From positions 62,001 through 126,000 of the forward strand of contig JADNRY010000078.1 of the NCBI GenBank assembly GCA_015501585.1: DNA of 64,000 nt. The letters are read 5' to 3'. Of this stretch, positions 48,156 through 60,185 are shown one piece after another. Under the pieces are notes generated by a model. It searched no databases. It was given only the letters and a program-made list of their open reading frames with translations, and was not told the origin of the DNA. Origin of the DNA: Rhodocollybia butyracea (taxonomy: Eukaryota; Basidiomycota; Agaricomycetes; Agaricales; Omphalotaceae). Position numbers and translations under genes: made by a program. The number at the start of each line of letters is the position of its first letter. The stretch's first letter is position 1.

Positions 48156-51100
48156 ATGCCTCGCTTCTTCAGTAAACTCGCCCCTAGGGCTCGGACAAAT
48201 ACTGACGGCGCGGAACAGGACAACAGTGGAGACCTTGAAAAAGGGGTTCCTTCGTCGCCGCCAGACGAGCCTCCTCTAGATGATATTGAGTTGGAATCCG
48301 AAGACGAAGACGATAACGACCATGGAATACTAGAAGACGATAACGACAATGAAGACGAGGACGACAATGACCATACAATACTAGAAGAAGATCATGATGA
48401 ACCGTCATCAGCGAACGCCACCACACGCACGCCAATTCGTCGCCGAGGCACATCCTCAGGCATATCTCTCTTTACGGCTAGGTCTCTGTCTATCGACTTT
48501 CGATATCGACCGAGACGGGGACCTCCGCAGTGGTGGGTCAAATTGAAAGCATTCCTTTACCCTCCAGACCCACAGGATACGGACGACACGTCGTCGTTTG
48601 TACCAAATTACCGTTACACGCCCATCTTTTCCGCTGTTCTCATCCCCTTCGCCATCTTACTGGAGATTCCTGGCCTAACCAGCAATTGGTATATCCGAAC
48701 TGTCAATAATGAAACCGTGGAGAAGAGGCCCAACCCCCTTATATTGGATATTGGGCTTGGATTAAGTATGGCTTGTGCGTTACTTGCGAACATGGCGTTG
48801 ATTACGAGGTTTTTGGAGCGGAATATTAGATTAATGACGCTGTTAGTTGTGGTGTTTCTTACCATACACGGCAAGTTTCCATAACTGTGGAATGACGGTC
48901 ATAACTAATAGGTGCATTACAGACATAATTAATATTACTGCGGTAACAATTTTTGGCGTTGAACATCGATTTGACGACGGGTTCACATATGGACAATCAT
49001 TTTGGATAACACTGTGCTCGACCATAGTTTCTACAATCACTAATGCTACGGTCATCATTGACTTCGTAAAGACCCCTGATTTCGTCAACAGCGGTACGCT
49101 GCGTTTCTAAATATATCGGATATTCTCCTGGATGCTTATTGTGTCTTGTGGCAGGCAGCGGGCTAACGCGGAAACAGCGTTCATTAGTGATCGTGGTGAT
49201 CATCATGCTTGTGTACATCGCTTTCGGCGCTTTGATCGTGGCCATTCTGCTAAAGCTGAACTTTATTGATGCGTTATATTTCATAGTCTGCGCAATTGAG
49301 GCTATTGGTGCGTCGTATCATACATCTTTGCATACAAGCTGCTGAAACCTCCCCCTCCAGGATTTGGTGATATAGTTCCTGTTACGACCGGTTCTAAAGT
49401 TTTCATTTGCTTTTATTCCGTCTTTGGCGTCCTCAACCTTGTACTGGTAGTCAGCCTAACTCGCGAAACTGTGCTTGAGGCTCTGGAACTCGGGTATCGC
49501 AACCGTGTGCATGCCGCACGAGTCAAGAGGAGAAACCTTCGCTGGCAGAAACGAGTTGCTCATCGATGGCGACAGGCAGTAGAATGGCGGCTAAAAGCAA
49601 AGGGAGCTCCGCTTTTTGTTATGAACACCGAGGAGTTTTCTGGTGTATGGGGTTTTATCCGTCATTCGGCCCTTCGTTTCGTTGATTGGACTTTTCCCCA
49701 ATGGACTTGGAGGACGAAATGGAAAGGGCTGGGTGGGGTCGCGCATCCCAAGGGGATGCATTTGAATTTAGAGGCGCTAGAAGGACATGCATTGGAGGGT
49801 GCCGCCATGGAAGCAGGAGTGCCTTTGACCGAATTGTTACCTCCCGGTTTCGCGGAGAGGTGGATACAGAATCACCCGCCGCACGATGATCGGCGAAGCG
49901 GGGCAAGTACGCCTACGATAGTGCCTGGAGTGGCCCAAAGACCTATCCCAGTTTCTCGGGACAACTCTCACTTATCTACGTATCAATTCGGCTCGTGGAT
50001 CGCTCGTCTGCAAAATGCACAAGTGAGCTACGATCCGAATGATATCCCTCTGACGCATGCGCGCCTAGGAAGGATGATTGCTATGTTGGGTGGGTACGCT
50101 CTTGCCGTAGATAGGTCTGGTGCCTTGAAAGGGACGACAACGTCGGAGAGGAAGGGTATCAATGCTTTTCCCTCGAAAATTCGTGCTTCCAACTCTGGTA
50201 GTACCTCTCATTCGAAAAAAGCCAACAAGTCGCTCTCGCAGCAATATGACGCCTATCGAGTTGCGATGGAAAAAGAAGAGACCAAAGCGTTTTACGCGAG
50301 GCTGGTGGTGGTATGGACTTTGTTTGTAGCTTTCTGGATGGTGTGTTCTTTTATTCTGTTGACTCGGATCACACTAAATCGTGGGTTCCTTTCGCAGTTT
50401 GGCTCCTTAGTTTTTATGGCAACGGAGGGTTGGAGTTTCGGGATTTCAATGTATTTTTGTAAGCCCTGACGACGTTATCTCTCTATCTTGATGTTTACTT
50501 GTTGTCATAGGTGTGATTGCATTTGCGACTATTGGATTTGGTGATTACAGCCCAAAGACACCAGCTGGGCGGTCTATCTTCGTCGGCTGGGCGCTTCTTG
50601 GTGTCGCCACCATGACAATCTTGATTTCCGGTAGGTTCCTCCAACATACATGTATTTCAGCACATTTAACATTCTTCTTCTGTAGTCGTCGCAGAAGCTT
50701 ATACTTCGCGGTACAAAACTGTCCTTCAGTCGACTAGGATCTTTGATCGTGCTGTTAGTAAATACCAGGCACGAGAGAAGGCGAATGCATCGACGAATAC
50801 AGAAAAACGCACTCATGTGTATCATAATATATCCCCCCTTCCTCCCATTCCAGAAGATGGCGACTTTCCACCTCCTTTCCCGACCTTTCACTCATAATCT
50901 GATCCAGACCTTCTTGTCAAGGGTAGCCACTCAGACGTATTGTATAGTACACAAAAAGTTGAAAAGCAACTAGAGGAGTTGCCACAGCGAATACTCAATC
51001 ATGCCCGGCTGTTTCACGAGCATTTACAATATTTTGTCGGACCTGGGAGTGATGCCAGGGGACATTCTAGTCAGCACAGAATCCCCGAAAGCTTAACAAA

Positions 51101-51488
51101 GCTGATGGACGATATCGCTGGCGCGTCCAAATTCGGAGAGAAGATTCAAACGGAGATTTTACAAGACAAAGAGGCGAGGCAGACGTTGTTTACATTAAGT
51201 ATTGAAAGTAAGTCGAAATATCTTTTCTTCTTTCCGGAGGCGATTCTGACTGTCTCGTCTGTAGAAACGCTGCGAAAAATGATTGAAGCCGCGGAAGAAG
51301 CGAAGGAGTCTCTGGCAGAACGTGACCGGCTCTTGGCGATGTATGGCGAGCTTGAAGACAGCCACATACTTCCACATAATCCACCCGTTATAAATCCGAA
51401 CGCTCAGGTCACTGAGGTACCGAGGTCAGAGTTACGGTTTTTAACAAATAATATTCAACAAGGGTTACCCAGGGGTATGGGCAGATAA
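48156..51488 (+). CDS. TOK1: Outward-rectifier two-pore potassium channel (TOK1-like)
   Basis: A K+ channel with eight membrane helices and two pore loops per subunit, as in yeast TOK1. ATG is at 48156; an acidic cytoplasmic N terminus precedes the helices. Pore 1 is AIEAIGFGDIVPV and pore 2 is AFATIGFGDYSPKTPAGRS; both filters have the GFGD form. Clear helices include FSAVLIPFAILLEIPGL, LIVVIIMLVYIAFGALIVAI-type segments and VFICFYSVFGVLNLVLVVSL. Exons are 48156-48870, 48923-49093, 49155-49307, 49361-50458, 50511-50630, 50686 onwards, and a last exon after an intron starting near 51209. The first intron is GC-AG (CACG/GCAAGT...ACAG). The long C-terminal tail is interrupted by an in-frame TAA at 50895-50897 unless a 105-nt intron (50817-50921) is removed; the tail then runs to TAA at 51486-51488. 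The pore region is intact either way. Confidence 0.85.
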
Positions 51489-51525
51489 CTAGCGATGTGG
51501 TTTATGGATGTGGTTTGTGTTAGTT

Positions 51526-51851
<326 letters not shown>

Positions 51852-52215
51852 TTAGTTGTTTATCTTATTTTATGTTTTTTCCAAATAATTATGTTGTAAT
51901 TGGTTGCACATCTCATCTTGTTGACGCTTCGCTGTTTCCATCAACTCGTTAGTTGTATGAATCAATTTAAATAGTGCTTCCCTGCTGCTGGATTTCCTCG
52001 ACACAAGTACATTATACATAACACCTCCCCATCAGGTTGCTATCTACAGCTTTGACTTTTACAGGAGGCTATGTAAATATTCAACCAACATCTACGATAA
52101 ATTGACCAATTAGATAATTAGTATGCAGCAGCAAGCAACAAGCTAAGATCGACGCAGTTTCTACTGCAATAATAGATCAAGAAACCAAGATATTTCTTCT
52201 CAGCGTGAGTTCACC

Positions 52216-55200
52216 TCAATCTTCTTCCCTGAAAACCGCACCATCGCCAAACCCAAAACCAACTTCCTCTTCATCATCTAGCTCTAGTTCAAAGCCATCA
52301 TCTATCTCTGCGTTCTTCCTAGTGATAAGTGCCTTCAGTCTGGCAAGTGTGTCCTCCGCATCCGCGGCTGCCTCACGGCGAAGTTCCCCGTCGTATGCCT
52401 CACCGTCAACCGGTCCTTCAGGGTCCCATGAAATGGACTTTCCTCGCCATCCTCCACCACGGTGTACATAGCTGAGGAATGCCCGCCATAAGGGATCTAA
52501 GGAAAGCACCTTCGGGTTACCGACGACAACTAGTAAAGCTTGGGCTCGGGTGACCGCAACTGGATCGGACATTTAATAGCAGCACAAAATCATTGAGTGC
52601 AGGGAGCATACCATTAAAACGATGTGGACTCGCCACGAAACCCAGCATTCGGGTGATGTCGGCGGTGATAAATTCTGTGCTGCTCCTCACCGTCGAGATA
52701 ATGACCACCCGTCGTTCCTTGAATATCCGTGAGCTTTGGTTAAAACTGCTTGTTGTAGGATACACATACCTGACCCTGGAATTCTTCTACGCTGCCGACT
52801 TTGATATCGCGAGTTTTTGGGTCGCGGTGGAGAATATTCAGAATCTTGATTCTTTGAGCGTGGTATGGTGTAATAACCGCGATATGTTCAGCGCCTGTCT
52901 AGCAATGAGTCCAATGAACTTAGAAGATGCTACTAACACGTACGGAGGCCGTTTCTCCTGTCGCTCACTAATGAAACGCAATACTTCTTCACAAGCGAAG
53001 CTTCTTCGATATTGAAGAATGACGGAGAAGCTGCCTCGCGTTGATCTTTTCCGATAATGGCATGGAAAATGAGTGGAAACTTCTTTTTTGGAAGTTCATT
53101 GATGGTTTCAAGGCTGTGAGTCAGTGCTGGGTCGCCGCAATATTGCAACTCGCGATTGTAAAAATGTTCATTAGAAAATTCAAGGATAGCAGGATGCGAT
53201 CGAAAATTCCTAACGAGCTTGATGATACTGTGTAGTAAAACGATAGAAAATAAGCCGAAAAGATATTATTGTTGAACGAGTGCTCACGTTACACCACGAC
53301 CACCACCTGATGAATTATTCTCCAAGGAATAAATTTCTCTATCCATCATCCTAGCCAGATAGCTGGTCTTTAATCCGAGCACGGAGGCGATAGCGGAATG
53401 TACGATTGGACCCATTTGCTTATTGTCACCAGCTAGGACGATGATCGTCTTCTCGTCTGCAAGCTCCTTCAAGGGGACCATCACCGTAGGCTCCATAGCC
53501 TGACCCGCTTCGTCCACAAAGATATGGCTATAGAACCCTCGTTCAATGCCCAGACTGGCAGGAACACCCGCAGTTATACATGTCGATACAACGACGCGAT
53601 ACTTGCGAAGATCGTCCACGGTAGGCATAGCGAACACTTCATTATCATTGATAATAGAGAAGCGATGTAAAGACGGCGGTAATTCGGAAAGTTTACGAGT
53701 TAGTGAGTTTAGTCGAAGAACGGTGGACGGTCCAAGAACAGAGAGATGCTGAGCGATGAGGTCAGCAGCAGAGTTATTTGGAGCGCAGACAAGAAGACGA
53801 GTAGGATGGTGCGCGAGTAGTTGGCGCATGGCTTCGACTAGTGTGACCGTTTTACCAGTTCCAGGTCTACGGATGTTCAGGTAAGTGAAAGTGAAGATGG
53901 AGCAGGAAGTAACATACGGGCCAAAAACAATAAACGGAGGACTACCTGGAGGCAGATTCACAATGGCGGTCACAGCTTCCAATTGTTCAGGGTCTTCCCC
54001 TACTTGTCGATTAATGGGAATAATATTGTTCATTAAACTCTGAGTGACTGTTCGCATATTTTTAACATGTTCCGATCCAGGGAACAAAAGCCGAGGGGGG
54101 TTGTTGCTATTTGCCAAAGAAGCGTGCATTCGCCGTAAAGGAAGTCGGTTGAGCACAAACCGGACATCGAAAGAGTTGCCGCGATAGGTGTTGAAAGAGT
54201 CATCGAACCGAAGGCTGACGGAGCGTTCGAGGACTTGGTGAACACGACCTTGAAACCAAGTCCTACTCGCAGCGTGTTCTTGGCGGGCGAGAATGAAGTC
54301 TCCAACGAGAACAGAGGGTCTACCTTCTGCAAGACCTGCAACTTCAAGCCTAGCAAAAAGATTAATTTCGCCCTGAACATAAAGACAAGTAACTTGACGT
54401 ACTCGTAACGAGGGTAATTAGGCTCGAGTTTGACGCCATCCATGGCGTAAGCATCCAGATCTTGTCTATAGGATTATTAGAGAAGGGAAGAGGTTATGCG
54501 AAAAAAGAATCAACTTCATTTGCTCTTCCTCGAGATATAGTAGCAGCTGGAAACGCAAGCTATGGGTCTTTGCATTGAAATCAGGAGGCAGAAGTCCCTT
54601 GATCAGAGCAAGTACACTGTTCCTCGATCGTGCACCGGATTTGTATAGGATATCCGTGATATCACGAGGTATATCGAATTTCGGAAGCAACGCTGACCAT
54701 CTCGTCTTTGTCCATGTTGGAGGCCGCAAAGTACGCCGAATAGGTCCATCGATCCGCAGAGGTACACGTTTTTGTCTTCGGGCGTAGGGAGCAGAAGGCT
54801 GAAGTAGCTCATGTTCTTGTTTATTTCCAACCGTAGCAAAGAGGCGGCGAAGAATGATGAAATGAGTTTTTTGAGTGCGATCCCAAAAAATCAATTCGAG
54901 CTCGTCATCATAGCGGCCAGCGTAAGAGGGATGGAAAGTCAGAAGAAGAAATCGTGGGCGACCAGGATTTATCCAGTTGGAGCCGACCAATTCGACGGAG
55001 AACCTATAGTGAAATGTTTCATGTATCATGTAGGTTAAAGATCTAGGAATCAACTTACTTTTCACCATGTTCATCCTTTCTGGGGGAGGAACGAAGACGA
55101 CATTTCACGAGAGCAACCGGAGGAGGAGGATCGGTACTTGTCCTGGTAATCCTGAGCCTAATGATAGGTTTTTCCTCCTCCGCTACAATCCCAAAATCGA

Positions 55201-55618
55201 TACCCTCGAGACCATCGACTGTGAATCCGTTTTTATCACACTGTGCTTCTTCAATAGCTTCATTATAGCGCTTCCAGAGGTCATGCGTCATGATATGGTC
55301 CCGAAATTCCAAGTGGGGTACATCTTTGCGACAATGAGGGCAGCGAGAGAAAGATGAAGAAGTTGTTGGTGAAAGTTCGGTTTCCTCAACGACGGGAAAA
55401 CCTGTAGCACGTTTACGAGCTTTAAGAGGTTTTCCTGCCAGTACACCAAGGTGCCGTTTGCCATGAACATGACTGGTGTAGTCGAATTGGCGAAGGACAA
55501 GGCCACAGCTGCATTTGAGGATATCGTGCTTGAATTTGCAACCTGTTCCTTGTCGGCATCGTCCGTCAATAAAGTCGTGACAGAACTTGGAATTGCGAGG
55601 AGAAATATCGGGAGTCAT
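52216..55618 (-). CDS. MOV10/SDE3-like superfamily 1 RNA helicase with zinc fingers
   Basis: An Upf1-like SF1 helicase related to SDE3/MOV10, a family linked to RNA silencing and transposon control in eukaryotes. ATG is at 55618 (MTPDISPRNSKFCHDFIDGR). The N terminus has a CCCH finger (C-x7-C-x5-C-x3-H), then C2H2-like fingers (CSCGLVLRQFDYTSHVHGKRH region and CPHCRKDVPHLEFRDHIMTH). The helicase core shows motif I GPPGTGKT (assembled across an intron at about 53866-53922), motif Ia LVCAPNNSAADLIA, motif II VDEAGQAMEP, motif III LAGDNKQMGP, KLVRNFRSHP (motif IV), ITPYHAQ, VEEFQGQERRVVIIST (motif V) and FNVAVTRAQALLVVVGN (motif VI). The tail is very acidic. All exons join in frame; about 1,000 aa. 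Given its family, a role in quelling/RNAi or mRNP remodelling is plausible but inferred. Confidence 0.9.
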
Positions 55619-57225
55619 GATGGTTCAAGCCTGTTGAGCACGCAGTCTCTGTACTGCGGCCTCGAGCTCACCAGCTTCTGAGTTGATTTGAGGCAAAATT
55701 TGAAACGGCCATCACAGGCGCTTATCAGTATTTGGTGGTTTCATGCATCATGTGCTACGCCACAACGCAGTACATCATCTCCTGAGTTACTTAGATGCCT
55801 GACTCCTGAGTTACTTACATGTAAATCTCCTGAGTTACTACTTACATGCAGTACTGCTACATCCAGAAGTCAGGACTGTCGTAGGTCCCCTGAGGCCTGA
55901 TTGTTGGGGGCGATCCCTCTTCCAGATTCGGTCAAAAATCGGTCTGATTTTGGCCCTATCCCCTATCCCTCAGGTTCGAGCAAAAATGGGCCAAATCCAA
56001 GTCAAATTCTCGTAGTTTTCGCAAACTCTTAACTTTACTGCAGCAGACCATGGCCTACAATATTCTACAATCTGTACTATCTACTACGCATGTAGTATAG
56101 ATCTGATGATAGATGCTTCCAAGGTCCAATCCAATCGTCTGGGGCCCCGACATGTCGCATTATTCATATGTTCCTTCCACCGACGCTCACTCAGCAAAAT
56201 GGCACACAATGAGCTCGATGTTGCTTTGAAGAGTTAAGGTTTTGAACTATTTATTTAGCTTCTTAGAGTCTTCAGAATGTCTAGATAGCTTTAAAAATGG
56301 CTCACGTAGCTTACAGGCGCAAAAATCAGGACTGGGAGCAAACTGAATCCAAATTGAGCGAAACTGGTTCGGTCAAATCAAATGCCTCTGTTTGAATCGT
56401 CCCAGAGATGGGTTCCAGTCTGTCCCAGTACCATAATCAGGGGTCCTACTGTCGTTCACAAGAATTATACATGGCTTAGCCTTATACTCTAGCCTCATTT
56501 CTGCAGGCATACAGTTGACCAACCAAGCACTTACGGCGAAACAGCCCCCCCACTCTCGTGACGAATGCGCGAGGTAGAAGTTCAGAATCTTTGAACAATA
56601 CCATACTTCAAGTTGGCGCGGTTATCTGAGCCACCGATCTCAGGCTCTAGCTTCTTTTACATACCCCCACTCTACATACCCTCCTCGCTGAACGCTCATC
56701 TTCCTATCGCATATATCTACGCTTCTTGTGTCCCCGTCGTCGCTGAGCGCTGGCGCTGAATGCTCATCTTGCCACGGTATTCTCAAAACATGTCCATGCA
56801 GGGCCGCAAATGTAGCGCCTCTCAAAAGGAGATCGCTAATAAATAAGGCTATGTACAGTGGCGAGGAGTGGTGCATGTCCTAATGGATCTGTGTAGCGAA
56901 TGATAGGTGTGTCGGATGTTATACATAAAGGCAGGTTCGCGATCCGTAGATCTGTGGTCAAGATAGTACGGTGGTATTTGACAGCTCACAAACTTGGTTC
57001 ATGTCAGGATTGAGTAGGAATTTCTCATTCGAGCTAGCTTTTTGATAATCTCCTACTAACTCAGGCATCAGACAACGAAGCAAATTTTTCACTCCCCACT
57101 GAAACCCCCATCCAAAATGCGTGTATTCAGCCCATTCAAAGCATTTATCCCAATTAAAATGCGTGAATTTACAGCTTATTTGTTGAAAGTAAGCAGGACA
57201 CTACAACAGATCGCGAAAAAATTGC
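55619..57225. other. Intergenic region
   Basis: No supported gene. A degenerate triplicated motif, CTCCTGAGTTACTTA(C/G)ATG, occurs at about 55777-55838. The remaining frames are short and unconvincing. Confidence 0.4.
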
Positions 57226-59175
57226 TCAAAATGAAACATCCAGTCCCTTTGTCCCAAGCTCCTCCAATTGCGTCCTCAGTTGGTCGAATCGGGCACCAAC
57301 CGCGCGCTTCAAATTGAATTTCTTTAGGGAGGCCACCTCACGGTCCTTTGCAGCTCCCTGCAAGCTTACTACTTTCCCTAGATTCAACCTAGAATGGAGG
57401 AATTTCATCAGGATGTCGTTTGTAAACACCGGACAAACATCTAGTGCAAGGTCGGTTAGATACGGAAGAAGTGGAGGCTCATTATTTTGTTCATTGGCGC
57501 CTGCATCTACTGAAGTTTCATCTGTAGTTCCTGCACCCACAGAGAGCTCGGGTCCCTCGGTACGGTAGTTCGAAGGAACCACAGGAGACTCTGAGATCGT
57601 CATTTCATGAAGTACCTTTTCTGTGACCATTGGTACATTTCCTTGTTCAGAGAGTTGGAGATGCGTAACGTTTGGAACGCAATGTAATATTCGCAGCAGC
57701 TGATCATCCTCCAAGGTGATCTTTATGCTGAGGCGAGTAAGCGATGTCGAGCTGGATTGTAGCATGAAAATAATGGGTTCAGCATTGTACGGGGGAGTTT
57801 TGAAGCTGTCGAGCAGTGTAAGACAGGCAAGTCGGGGAAAGAAAAGGTTTTCAAAGAGTGCTGTTTCAACTATATGTGTACCGCCATCATAGTCCACAGT
57901 GAGCCTTTGCACATTGGATGTGGCCTTAGGTACCACATTATCACGACTACCAATGGGCATACAAAAGCAGCGACGAAGATATATCTCTTGAACGTTCGGA
58001 CTGTTCTCAATGAGGTGGTATATACGTGAAGCTGAGAGTGCTGTGAGGTTCAGGGTGAGAATCGAAGGCCGTGGGCATAGCAGATTCAAATTGAAACTAT
58101 GAAGAGTGATAGAACGAAGGCTGGGACAGCTTTCCACAGGGAGTGTAGACTCTTTGTTAAGTTGGAAATTTGGGTCATACCCAATTTGAAGGGAAACAAG
58201 TTCAGGAAGAGTGTGTTTTTTCTTATGCAGTGCAACGAACACAGCATTTGCCACATGTCGATGGGGCATGAAAAGCCGAATGGAACGCCAACGATCGGAG
58301 TTTTGAACCAAAAGACGCACATATAGTGCTGTTCTCTGAGTCACAGTGAGATGTAGTGGGTGTAATTTGGAGGTGCGAAGGTATAAGCGAAGGAGTGAGG
58401 GAGCACCCACAGTGTATCGCTCCATACCCAGGTTTATACAGGACCAGAGAGAAGGCATCGACGTGACAACACGTCGCCATCTCGAGCACACATGGGACAA
58501 TGACACTGCTGCTAGAAAGATACCGCGCTTGTTCTCATGCTTTTTCCCCTTTACCCCTGCTTCCACCTCCGCCTCTTCATACTCCTCTTCGTGCGTTGAT
58601 ATTTGGTTCGCGCGGGTATCACCGCAGCAGGAATATTCAAATATCTCTCCAAGGATTTCTGGGGGCACGATCCGAATGGGAGCTGTCGCACAGCGGACGT
58701 CGCGGATATACGTCTCAAGGACTTTCTTCTTTCTCCTGATCATTGAAGAAATACGCTCTAGACGATTCAACTCCCTGTTGTAACACGCCATGTCCCCTTC
58801 GGCCTCTTTGATAATTTTGGATAAACGAGTGTATTCGGAAGACGAGGGGACGTATCCTGAGCGAAATATCTGGACATTTTCGATGGACGAAACTCTGAGT
58901 TCCATCTTAAGGGAATGTCCGCATTGATCACACAATGTTGTAGTTGTCGTGGCGGGAACAGGTTCATTTAAAGGAGCCAGGAGCGCCACGCGCGCGGCCT
59001 CCAGAGAAGCCCAGTCACGGGAACCCCATCTGGAGTTAAATAGACCGACTGTAGATTCCGAGTCCGAGTCACTGGTGGCAAAGTTAGATAGATCGTATAG
59101 AGCTGGAGACTTTCCGAAGGGTGCCTTTTTTCGCGACTTGAATGTCAACGCTGGGGGCAAGGGCGACAGGATCAT
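57226..59175 (-). CDS. F-box-like domain protein
   Basis: A single-exon frame of 649 aa from ATG 59175 to the stop at 57226. After a low-complexity N terminus there is a CDQCGHSLK motif (residues about 82-90), then a coiled coil (about 108-155, IIKEAEGDMACYNRELNRLE). The F-box-like segment APIRIVPPEILGEIFEYSCC (about 165-184) follows, continuing to LSHVCSRWRRVVTSMPSLWS. A long Leu-rich repeat-like region follows (LTLLDSF, LTRLSIKI, VTHLQLSEQ). This order is the standard one of the large agaricomycete F-box family, thought to recruit substrates to SCF ubiquitin ligases. The target is unknown. No break is seen. Confidence 0.85.
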   Translation of the reverse strand: MILSPLPPALTFKSRKKAPFGKSPALYDLSNFATSDSDSESTVGLFNSRWGSRDWASLEAARVALLAPLNEPVPATTTTTLCDQCGHSLKMELRVSSIENVQIFRSGYVPSSSEYTRLSKIIKEAEGDMACYNRELNRLERISSMIRRKKKVLETYIRDVRCATAPIRIVPPEILGEIFEYSCCGDTRANQISTHEEEYEEAEVEAGVKGKKHENKRGIFLAAVSLSHVCSRWRRVVTSMPSLWSCINLGMERYTVGAPSLLRLYLRTSKLHPLHLTVTQRTALYVRLLVQNSDRWRSIRLFMPHRHVANAVFVALHKKKHTLPELVSLQIGYDPNFQLNKESTLPVESCPSLRSITLHSFNLNLLCPRPSILTLNLTALSASRIYHLIENSPNVQEIYLRRCFCMPIGSRDNVVPKATSNVQRLTVDYDGGTHIVETALFENLFFPRLACLTLLDSFKTPPYNAEPIIFMLQSSSTSLTRLSIKITLEDDQLLRILHCVPNVTHLQLSEQGNVPMVTEKVLHEMTISESPVVPSNYRTEGPELSVGAGTTDETSVDAGANEQNNEPPLLPYLTDLALDVCPVFTNDILMKFLHSRLNLGKVVSLQGAAKDREVASLKKFNLKRAVGARFDQLRTQLEELGTKGLDVSF

Positions 59176-60185
59176 GGTAGTTGATGTTCAAGTCATGGCC
59201 AACTGTGGGAGTTCGGTTGCGCTCGTCGGCGCTTAAGATGCCTATTTAGGAAGGAAGGAATAACCGGCGCGGTCCCATTGAGAAACAGCCGGGGCAGGCC
59301 GGGGCCCGCGCAACACACATCGCGCCATATGTGTGCCGCGGATGCACACAATCAGCTCTGCTGTGGCAGCGTGAAGTCAATCACCCCGGTGCACAGAGCC
59401 AATCATGTACATGAGCATAGTACAGTAGCGCGGTAATTTTAAAAATCAAGAGGAAATAATTTTTTTATCTTGTTTTTTATTCCAATTTATGTAGCGCATA
59501 GATGGTTCAGGAATATCTGAGTCCTGCCCAGAGAAGGCATTTAATATGTCAAATACAAACTTGACGGTTATGGAGCTAGGACCTGGTAATTGAATAAGAA
59601 TCTGGGCAGGAGATAAGCTCTGACATGCAGTGACCGAGTCAGGTGCTATCACCCCCATGTCCAACGTAAATCACTATAAGTACAGTAGACTAGACCAAGA
59701 CGCCTATTGCAGTCAAACAGTAAATCAGATCAATTAAAACTTGTAACCTTATCCTCATCCACCATACTCAAGGACCGTCGACAGCGATTTAGTTTCTGTA
59801 TATCTATTATCAACGGTAAGTAACGCTGCTGTTTTGCTCTTTCGAGTCAGCAAGCTGGTCAATAACTTGTGACTTCTAGTCACGCATCGAGTGCAGGACA
59901 GAAAGAAACGATGTCAGCCTCTGACCATAAATCGAACTGAAGAGGCTCATCTTCAATAAAACCACTTGCAGCATTGTAAGTGCGGAAATAAGCATACTTG
60001 AAAGAAGCACTCCAATGGTATTGCCGTGGCTATGAGTAATGACATGTTAATAAATAATGTATTTGCTCCATTCATATTCTTACACTAAATTTCTTGTACA
60101 TACACTATATACACTAGCCAATGCCTGAAAAATTGTACAGCCACAGCAGATATTTACATACGACTTTGATCTTGCTTTTATAGAA
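59176..60185. other. Intergenic region
   Basis: A minus-strand frame at 59446-59664 (72 codons, MDMGVIAPDSVTACQSLSPA) is the only candidate and has no recognised relatives. The remaining sequence shows no supported feature. Confidence 0.35.
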
